In this document: positions 58,257-64,000 of the stretch, piece after piece
Numbering within the stretch: the first letter of the stretch is position 1
Layout: each line of letters starts with the position of its first letter
NCBI GenBank assembly: GCA_947491945.1
Contig: CANLLN010000005.1
Coordinates: forward strand, 1-64,000
From: an uncultured Carboxylicivirga sp.
GTDB lineage: Bacteria > Bacteroidota > Bacteroidia > Bacteroidales > Marinilabiliaceae
Direction: 5' to 3'
Length of the DNA stretch: 64,000 nt
The notes under the pieces: model-generated
What the model saw: only the letters and a program-made list of their open reading frames with translations
What the model was told of the DNA's origin: nothing
Database searches by the model: none
Position numbers and translations under genes: made by a program

Positions 58257-59826
58257 AGTCATAGCATTTACCGATTTCATGAGCTTCTACAACAAGTATA
58301 AGCCATTAACACCCTATGGCCATGCACATAAGGAAATGATGCCTTTCTACACCCGAGCCATGGAGCTGGACGAGATTCATCATCTTACAGATAAGCTAAT
58401 TGATTTTATTGGCAAAAAGGAAATGCAAGTCTTGAAAATGGAACATCATCTCAGTCGCATCGACAGACTAAATCCATTTGATAAGGAGACATATGACTGC
58501 GTTGACCTACATCTGATTAAGAAATTTCTGATTCACTTTAAGGCCATCGACGCCCTACTGGATGAAGATACTAAGAAACATTGCAGACTTGTGTTTGATT
58601 TATCGGAGACCTTGAATTTACTATCGCCCGATAAGGATAATAGCGAATCCTTCCATCTCTCATCAGCTTTCAACGATGAGTTAAAAAGCGCAAGAACAGA
58701 GCTAATTGCCACAGAAGCTGCCTTAACTGCCATACAACGGAATGTTCATCAGCAGATAAACAAACAATACAGCCTTGAACTGAATGGGCGCGACTTTATA
58801 CTGGTGGATAGATCCCGGCAGGAACTACTGGATGCCAGGCTGCTAAGCTGTGAATTTTACGATACACAACGAATGAAGATACTCCCTGTTTACGGCAAGG
58901 ATTATCTGGAGATACTGATAAAAAAAGAGGAACTCCTCATTAAGGAGGCACAAATTGAAAAAGCCATTCTCAAGCACCTCTCCATCCATATTCATAAGGT
59001 GAAGCATCGCCTGAAAAGTGGTATTTCAGCCATTCAACAGCTGGATACAAGCCTGGCCAAAGCACGCCTTGCCATCCGCTATAAACTAAGTAAGCCCGAC
59101 TTTACACATAGCAGTATCAGCATCAAAAATGGTGTCTACTATCCGCTTTACGAAAAATGCCGGGACAAAGGATTGGATTACACTCCACTGAATGCCAATT
59201 TCAAGAGCAACGCCAACCTACTATCAGGCTCAAACATGGGTGGTAAAACCGTGCTATTTAAAACCGTGGCCTTCCTGCAACTACTTACACAATTGGGCTT
59301 TCGCACTCCAGCCGAGGCCTATCACACCCGCCTCTTCTCCGGTATTCATATTTTGGGCACGCCCAATAACCGTAACATTGAAGGCCTCAGCTCTTTTGGG
59401 CAGGAGGTTCATCAGCTGTCCACCGCCCTGAGGGCCGGGCAGTCGCCCTTGCTACTGGTAGATGAACTGGCGAAAACTACCAATGCCACCGAAGCAAAAG
59501 CCATACTGTATGCCGCATTAAAGTATGTGGTGAGCAAGCCACTAATCAGCGGTTTTTTCTCCACGCACTTTATCAATATGCCAAAGATTAAAGGAGTGGG
59601 CAAATATCGCATGAAAGGACTTAATCACAAAGACTTGGGAAATTACTGTATGACCAAAACCTATGATATGGAGGAACGCATACGCCTGATCAACGCCTTT
59701 ATGGAGTATGAGGTGATAGAAGACAAAACAGGTGAACGCTCAAAAGATGCCATCGCCATTGCCCAACTACTTGGACTACAAGCCGAAATCATTAATGATG
59801 CCAACGACTACCTGGAACGAAAATAA
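58243..59826 (+). CDS. kamC: KamC-like MutS-family ATPase, probable aminomutase reactivase
   Basis: A 527-residue protein with the MutS ATPase domain but no mismatch-recognition domain. Walker A is SGSNMGGKT (329-336), Walker B and the following loop are LLLVDELAKTTNATEA near residues 405-420, and a long helical lever region (about 150-285) precedes them. LSSFGQEVHQLSTAL resembles the MutS signature segment. It is probably the motor of a B12-enzyme reactivation system rather than a DNA repair protein, because it is encoded inside the lysine operon directly before kamD. An in-frame ATG at 58279 (MSFYNKYKPLTPYG) could be the real start. Confidence 0.75.
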   Translation: MCIRKVIAFTDFMSFYNKYKPLTPYGHAHKEMMPFYTRAMELDEIHHLTDKLIDFIGKKEMQVLKMEHHLSRIDRLNPFDKETYDCVDLHLIKKFLIHFKAIDALLDEDTKKHCRLVFDLSETLNLLSPDKDNSESFHLSSAFNDELKSARTELIATEAALTAIQRNVHQQINKQYSLELNGRDFILVDRSRQELLDARLLSCEFYDTQRMKILPVYGKDYLEILIKKEELLIKEAQIEKAILKHLSIHIHKVKHRLKSGISAIQQLDTSLAKARLAIRYKLSKPDFTHSSISIKNGVYYPLYEKCRDKGLDYTPLNANFKSNANLLSGSNMGGKTVLFKTVAFLQLLTQLGFRTPAEAYHTRLFSGIHILGTPNNRNIEGLSSFGQEVHQLSTALRAGQSPLLLVDELAKTTNATEAKAILYAALKYVVSKPLISGFFSTHFINMPKIKGVGKYRMKGLNHKDLGNYCMTKTYDMEERIRLINAFMEYEVIEDKTGERSKDAIAIAQLLGLQAEIINDANDYLERK

Positions 59827-59835
59827 AAAGATACT

Positions 59836-61404
59836 ATGACACAATCTAAACTAAATCTGGATACCCAAAAAATCGACCTGGCGCGGGAGCTGTCGAAGCT
59901 GATTACCCGTCCCGTGAACAATTATATTGCACAGCATACCACCGTAGCCATTGAACGGGCTACCCTGCGCATGTTGGGTGCTGATGGCGTTACGGCCGAT
60001 GAAGTACCGGTGCCCAACGTTATTGTCAACGCTTTGGGCGACAAACTGCAATATGGCGCCTCTAAATATTACATCAATGCCCTGCTACGCAAAAACATGA
60101 GTATTGAACAGCTTAACGAAGCCATTGCCGACGGCCTGGACATCACCACCCTAACCCTCACTGACATGGCACTAATAGAAAACAAAGCCACTGAGCTGGT
60201 GACAGATTTCGCCCACCGTGTGAAGGAAAATGTAAACTATCGCAACGACCGCATCACAGCCTGTAAAGAAAAAGAAAATGCACCCCTGCTCTACCTCATC
60301 GTGGCCACAGGCAACATCTATGAAGATGTAAAACAGGCTCAAGCAGCTGCCCGTCAGGGTGCCGATATCATTGCGGTAATACGCACCACCGGCCAAAGCC
60401 TCCTCGACTTTGTGCCTTACGGCCCCACCACCGAAGGATTTGGAGGCACTTACGCCACACAGGAAAACTTTAAGATCATGCGCAAAGCCCTGGACGAGGT
60501 AGGCAACGACATTGGTAAATACATCCGACTGGTCAACTATTGCTCAGGCCTTTGCATGCCCGAGATTGCCGCCATGGGTGCCATCGAGCGCCTGGATATG
60601 ATGCTGAATGATTCCATGTACGGCGTACTGTTTCGCGATATCAACATGTACCGCACCTTCGTGGATCAGAAATTCTCGCGCATGATAAACGCCTTTGCCG
60701 GCATCGTTATTAACTCGGGCGAGGACAATTACCTGACCACCTCCGATGCCTATGAAAAAGCCTACACCGTAACAGCCTCACAGTTTATCAACGAGCAGTT
60801 TGCCTACGACTCAGGCTTACCGGCCAAACTGATGGGGCTGGGACATGCCTTTGAGATGAACCCTGAATTAGAGAACGGCTTCCTTTACGAGATGGCACAG
60901 GCTCAGATGGCACGCGAACTCTTCCCCGAAGCACCGCTAAAATACATGCCCCCTACCAAATACATGACGGGCGATATCTTTAAAGGCTATATCATGAATG
61001 TCCTCTTTAACTTCATCGCGAAAACCACCAACCAGGGTATCCTTTTGCTGGGCATGCTAACCGAAGCCATTCATACGCCCTTTATGCAGGATCGCTTTCT
61101 GGCGGTGGAAAATGCCCGTTACATAATCAATAACACCCGTGACTTTGCCAGTGATATAGAATTTAAAAAAGATGGCATCATGCAAAAACGGGCACAACAG
61201 GTACTGAACGAGACTATTGCCTTCCTGGAGCAAATCAATGAAAAAGGATTATTCGATTCCATTGAAGACAAATTATTTGCAGAGGTGAGTCGCCCTAAGC
61301 ATGGCGGTAAAGGATTTGAAGGTGTAAAAGAAAAAGCACCCGATTACTACAACCCTGTTTACGATTATTTAGAAGTTGAACTAGGCCTAAAAAATAAGAT
61401 ATGA
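59836..61404 (+). CDS. kamD: lysine 5,6-aminomutase, alpha subunit
   Basis: A 522-residue catalytic subunit. With KamE it uses adenosylcobalamin and PLP to convert L-beta-lysine to 3,5-diaminohexanoate. The TIM-barrel sequence contains the family segments IRTTGQSLLDFVPYGPTTEG and NYCSGLCMPEIAAMGAIE and keeps the family length. It starts 9 bases after kamC and overlaps kamE by four bases. Confidence 0.95.
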   Translation: MTQSKLNLDTQKIDLARELSKLITRPVNNYIAQHTTVAIERATLRMLGADGVTADEVPVPNVIVNALGDKLQYGASKYYINALLRKNMSIEQLNEAIADGLDITTLTLTDMALIENKATELVTDFAHRVKENVNYRNDRITACKEKENAPLLYLIVATGNIYEDVKQAQAAARQGADIIAVIRTTGQSLLDFVPYGPTTEGFGGTYATQENFKIMRKALDEVGNDIGKYIRLVNYCSGLCMPEIAAMGAIERLDMMLNDSMYGVLFRDINMYRTFVDQKFSRMINAFAGIVINSGEDNYLTTSDAYEKAYTVTASQFINEQFAYDSGLPAKLMGLGHAFEMNPELENGFLYEMAQAQMARELFPEAPLKYMPPTKYMTGDIFKGYIMNVLFNFIAKTTNQGILLLGMLTEAIHTPFMQDRFLAVENARYIINNTRDFASDIEFKKDGIMQKRAQQVLNETIAFLEQINEKGLFDSIEDKLFAEVSRPKHGGKGFEGVKEKAPDYYNPVYDYLEVELGLKNKI

Positions 61405-62168
61405 ACAATATGATACGTCCCTATGGCGATACCCTGAACGATGGTGCTGTACAACTCTCATTCACCCTGCCGGTGCCCCACTCTGCCAAAGCCGATGAGG
61501 CAGCCCGGCAATACGCTCACAAACTGGGATTTGCAGAAGTGGAAGTAGTGCATTCCAATCCCTTGTCGGCTGACTTCTCCTTTTTTGTGGTGTATGGCAA
61601 ATCACAGCATCAGCTGGATTATGACAAGATAGAAGTGGAGGCTGTGGAAAAGTCCATGGATTTTTATGAAGTGAACAACTACATCAAAGAGCATATCAAA
61701 CGCAAGGTAGTAGTGGTAGGCGCCTGCACCGGCACCGATGCGCACACCGTAGGCATAGACGCCATTATGAACATGAAAGGCTTTGACCAGCACTATGGCT
61801 TAGAGCGCTACCCCATGATGGAAGCCCACAACCTGGGAGCACAGGTAGCCAACGAAGAGCTCATCAGAAAAGCCATTGAACTGAATGCCGATGCAATACT
61901 GGTGTCGCAGGTAGTAACACAAAAAGAGGTACACATACAAAACATGACGGATCTGGTGGAACTACTGGAGGCCGAGGGCCTGCGCTCCAAACTGATTGTG
62001 TGTGCCGGCGGACCCCGCATCAGCAATAAACTGGCACTGGAGCTGGGCTACGACGCAGGCTTTGGCCGTGGTACTTTTCCCGAAAATGTGGCCTCCTTTA
62101 TTGTTGAAAAAATGGTGGAGCGAAAAAGCCAATTGCTACTGACTACAAACCAACAGCTATTTACATGA
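61401..62168 (+). CDS. kamE: lysine 5,6-aminomutase, beta subunit
   Basis: A 255-residue B12-binding subunit. The cobalt-ligand motif is D113-A-H115-T-V-G118, and K126 lies 11 residues after H115, the same distance as the PLP lysine K144 from H133 in the Clostridium sticklandii enzyme. The Rossmann B12 domain continues through AILVSQVVTQKEVHIQN and LIVCAGGPRIS. The ATG overlaps the kamD stop, keeping a 1:1 ratio. Confidence 0.95.
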   Translation: MNNMIRPYGDTLNDGAVQLSFTLPVPHSAKADEAARQYAHKLGFAEVEVVHSNPLSADFSFFVVYGKSQHQLDYDKIEVEAVEKSMDFYEVNNYIKEHIKRKVVVVGACTGTDAHTVGIDAIMNMKGFDQHYGLERYPMMEAHNLGAQVANEELIRKAIELNADAILVSQVVTQKEVHIQNMTDLVELLEAEGLRSKLIVCAGGPRISNKLALELGYDAGFGRGTFPENVASFIVEKMVERKSQLLLTTNQQLFT

Positions 62169-62234
62169 AGCTCAAATAAAAAATAATCAAACTTTGGACT
62201 CCGGACTTCGGATCCTAAACTAAAATATTTAATC

Positions 62235-63419
62235 ATGAAAGAAGTCTATATTATTGATGCAGCGCGAACAGCCATCGGAAACTTTGGTGGAACACTGGCC
62301 AGCATATCGCCGGCTCAAATGGGCGCCACGGTGGTAAAAACCCTTTTAGAGCGCAACAAGCTCGCAGGTAATGAAGTAGATGAAGTTCTTATGGGCAGCG
62401 TACTACAGGCAGGCCACGGCCAGAATGTAGCCCGGCAGATTGCGATGCAGGCAGGTATACCCAAGGAAAAAACCGCCATGACCATTAACATGGTGTGTGG
62501 CTCGGGTCTGCGCACTGTAGCCATGGCCGCTCAATCCATTAAATCCGGTGATGCTGACCTTGTAATTGCGGGAGGTGCCGAAAATATGTCGCAAGCGCCT
62601 TATCTGCTGCCTAAGGCACGCACGGGCTACCGCATGGGCGATGGCACATTAGTAGACTCCATGATTGCCGATGGCCTAAGTGATATTTTTAATAACTACC
62701 ACATGGGCACTACGGCTGAAAACCTGGCGCGTGAATACAAACTAACACGTGAGGAACAGGATGCCTTTGCAGCCACCTCACAAAACAAGGCAGAGAAAGC
62801 CATTAGGGAAGGCCGCTTTGAAACAGAAATTGTACCCCTTGAAATACCGCAGCGCAGGAAAGACCCCATCTGCTTTAAGCAGGATGAGTTTGTGCGCTTT
62901 GGCGTAAGCGCTGAAGCGCTCGCCAAGCTACGTCCGGCCTTTGCCAAAGAAGGCACCGTAACAGCCGCCAATGCTTCGGGCATAAACGATGGGGCTGCCG
63001 CCGTGCTGATAGCCAGTAAAGAAGCGGTTGAGAAATACGACTTAATACCCATGGCACGCATCGTATCCTATGCCTGGCATGGTACCGACCCGGCCGTAAT
63101 GGGAATTGGCCCGGTGGAAGCAGTGCGCAAGGCGCTGAACAAAGCCCACTGGAAAAAAGAAGAACTGGAGCTGATTGAGGCCAACGAAGCCTTTGCCGCC
63201 CAGAGCCTGGCTGTTATGAAAGAGCTTCAGCTCAACCCGGATATCACCAATGTAAACGGCGGTGCTATCGCCTTGGGTCATCCCATTGGTGCCAGTGGTG
63301 CCCGCGTGTTAACCACTTTGGTTCATGAAATGAAAAAGCGCAAAGTACAAAAAGGGCTGGCCACACTATGCATAGGCGGGGGCATGGGCATTGCCCTCTG
63401 TGTAGAAGGAATGCAGTAA
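62235..63419 (+). CDS. acetyl-CoA C-acetyltransferase (thiolase)
   Basis: A 394-residue biosynthetic-type thiolase. The nucleophile is C88 in NMVCGSGLRT; the other active-site residues are in NVNGGAIALGHPIGASGAR (His) and CIGGGMG (Cys), with NEAFAAQ in between. In this operon it should cleave acetoacetyl-CoA to two acetyl-CoA, completing conversion of lysine to acetyl units. It lies 66 bases after kamE; the gap contains only a small TCCG/CGGA inverted repeat. Last gene before the operon terminator. Confidence 0.95.
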   Translation: MKEVYIIDAARTAIGNFGGTLASISPAQMGATVVKTLLERNKLAGNEVDEVLMGSVLQAGHGQNVARQIAMQAGIPKEKTAMTINMVCGSGLRTVAMAAQSIKSGDADLVIAGGAENMSQAPYLLPKARTGYRMGDGTLVDSMIADGLSDIFNNYHMGTTAENLAREYKLTREEQDAFAATSQNKAEKAIREGRFETEIVPLEIPQRRKDPICFKQDEFVRFGVSAEALAKLRPAFAKEGTVTAANASGINDGAAAVLIASKEAVEKYDLIPMARIVSYAWHGTDPAVMGIGPVEAVRKALNKAHWKKEELELIEANEAFAAQSLAVMKELQLNPDITNVNGGAIALGHPIGASGARVLTTLVHEMKKRKVQKGLATLCIGGGMGIALCVEGMQ

Positions 63420-63462
63420 AAATACGTCCTATTTATTAATTGAAACCCTTAACATGATGAAG

Positions 63463-63496
63463 GAGCCGGCTTTATTCTTAAAGTTCGGCTCTTTTT
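63463..63496 (+). terminator. terminator of the lysine operon
   Basis: GAGCCG/CGGCTC arms extended inward by GCTTTA/TAAAGT with one bulge and one wobble pair, then a T5 run. It is 44 bases after the thiolase stop. Confidence 0.85.
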
Positions 63497-63517
63497 ATCT
63501 GAGAAAGTGCAGTACAT

Positions 63518-63590
63518 AAAAAAATGGGACTCAAACCGTTGCTTGAAATCCCATTTACTAACCTAACCCAAAATCTATGAAAAAAATCTA
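63518..63590 (-). ncRNA. candidate small RNA, about 73 bases
   Basis: Starting from the sigma-54 promoter at 63601-63616, transcription on the minus strand should begin near 63590. It would end at a strong intrinsic terminator: AAATGGGA (minus, 63549-63556) pairs with TCCCATTT (63522-63529), an inner 4-bp helix extends it, and seven T follow (63524-63518). No reading frame of useful length lies in this span. The 5' half is T/G-rich and looks unpaired. No match to a known RNA family was recognised. Confidence 0.5.
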
Positions 63591-63600
63591 CTAAGAACAT

Positions 63601-63616
63601 TGCAAGTGTCGTGCCA
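63601..63616 (-). promoter_or_regulatory. sigma-54 (RpoN) promoter
   Basis: On the minus strand TGGCACG-ACAC-TTGCA matches the full sigma-54 consensus TGGCACG-N4-TTGCW at every fixed position, with GG and GC exactly ten bases apart. A T-run precedes it, as is common. Predicted start near 63590. It points away from the purF-like gene and toward the 3' end of the lysine operon. Confidence 0.7.
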
Positions 63617-63698
63617 AAAACATCCACAATTTTGTTACTAAAAACTAATAATCGCAAACAGATGTAAATATCTAACTCTTTAGATGTTTCTTATAAGT

Positions 63699-63737
63699 AA
63701 AAACCCGCTAAGGTGTAATTTGTTCACCATAGCGGGT
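63699..63737 (-). terminator. intrinsic terminator of the amidophosphoribosyltransferase-like gene
   Basis: On the minus strand ACCCGCTATGGTG pairs with CACCTTAGCGGGT apart from one mismatch, with a nine-base loop, and runs into five T. It is 45 bases after the stop at 63782. Confidence 0.85.
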
Positions 63738-63781
63738 CTAAAAGTTATGCGCTAAACTTGCAAACTATACAAGTAGAATAT

Positions 63782-64000
63782 TTAATAAGCTCTGCCGGTA
63801 TTTCCCTCTACAAAATTGATAAAGGAAGTATTAACCACCTTGTTACCACCCGGTGTTGGATAATCGCCGGTAAAGTACCAGTCGCCATTATCATCGGGGC
63901 AGGCTACATGCAGGTTCTCCACCGATTGATATACAATCTCCACTTCGGCTTCGATATCCTCAGGACGCAGCATCTCTGCAATCTTTGCTGATATTTGCTC
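63782..64000 (-). CDS. amidophosphoribosyltransferase-like protein, C-terminal end (partial)
   Basis: The last 72 codons of a gene that continues beyond the right edge. The frame is open to 64000, reading EQISAKIAEMLRPEDIEAEV upstream of an internal Met. The end, with NLHVACPDDNGDWYFTGDY, PTPGGNKVVNTSFINF and a final GRAY, resembles the C-terminus of a Bacteroidota paralogue of PurF (about 620 residues). No catalytic part is in the window, so the identification rests only on this tail. It is closed by the terminator at 63699-63737. Confidence 0.6.
   Translation of the reverse strand, partial: EQISAKIAEMLRPEDIEAEVEIVYQSVENLHVACPDDNGDWYFTGDYPTPGGNKVVNTSFINFVEGNTGRAY

Noticed and set aside
62195-62220. 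Inverted repeat with TCCG/CGGA before the thiolase gene, and a shared GTCCGGAGT with the rRNA leader near 1188.
   Set aside because: A four-base arm and a single nine-base match are within chance expectation; no T-run follows.

Overview
The window looks like a chromosomal stretch from a Bacteroidota bacterium, most likely an anaerobic or facultative member of the Marinilabiliales or a related order (the order is an inference from gene content). Signs of the phylum are the Bacteroidota promoter pattern (TTG or TTTG, about 19-22 bases, then TAnnTTTG) ahead of several genes and of the rRNA operon, the near absence of Shine-Dalgarno sequences, the OstA-like and DUF2795 proteins, the DUF3857 pair, the GIN-domain protein, and the gene order of the division/wall cluster. 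There is no sign of a plasmid, prophage, insertion sequence or CRISPR array.

Layout. 1-1280: 5' part of a 16S rRNA gene on the minus strand with its leader and promoter. 1809-19822: mixed housekeeping and envelope genes: OstA-like protein, DUF2795 protein, LolD/MacB-type ATPase, a methyltransferase, a cysteine-rich unknown protein, a TPR protein, a sulfatase with a HAD lipoprotein, RecG, two DUF3857 transglutaminase-like proteins, a GIN-domain protein and an alanine/glycine:cation symporter. 20143-23781: class I fumarase and ATP-dependent PEP carboxykinase. 24022-25924: small genes, including a one-domain DEAD-box-like protein. 26086-31191: a six-gene caa3-type cytochrome oxidase operon (SCO, subunits I, III, IV, II with fused cytochrome c, and heme O synthase).

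31253-47014 (minus strand): a nearly complete dcw cluster reading mraZ-rsmH-ftsL-ftsI-murE-mraY-murD-ftsW-murG-murC-ftsQ-ftsA-ftsZ-yqeY; murF, murB and ddl are not in it. 47217-49035: a pair of acyltransferases that resemble the two-enzyme route to glycine or ornithine lipids. 49121-50605: a flavoprotein of the SthA/Lpd fold that lacks both redox cysteines.

50924-63419 is the most interesting block: ten genes for lysine catabolism. KamA, KamDE, Kdd and Kce convert lysine plus acetyl-CoA to 3-aminobutyryl-CoA and acetoacetate. The usual ammonia-lyase Kal is absent; a class III aminotransferase at the head of the operon fits the acyl-CoA beta-transaminase (Kat) variant, giving acetoacetyl-CoA. 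A two-subunit CoA-transferase can activate the acetoacetate, and the terminal thiolase would yield acetyl-CoA. KamB and KamC, a P-loop protein and a MutS-like ATPase, probably reactivate the B12-dependent aminomutase.

Just beyond the operon, on the minus strand, lies a full-consensus sigma-54 promoter (63601-63616) followed about 70 bases later by a strong intrinsic terminator and no evident gene: a candidate sigma-54-dependent small RNA. The window ends in the 3' part of an amidophosphoribosyltransferase-like gene.
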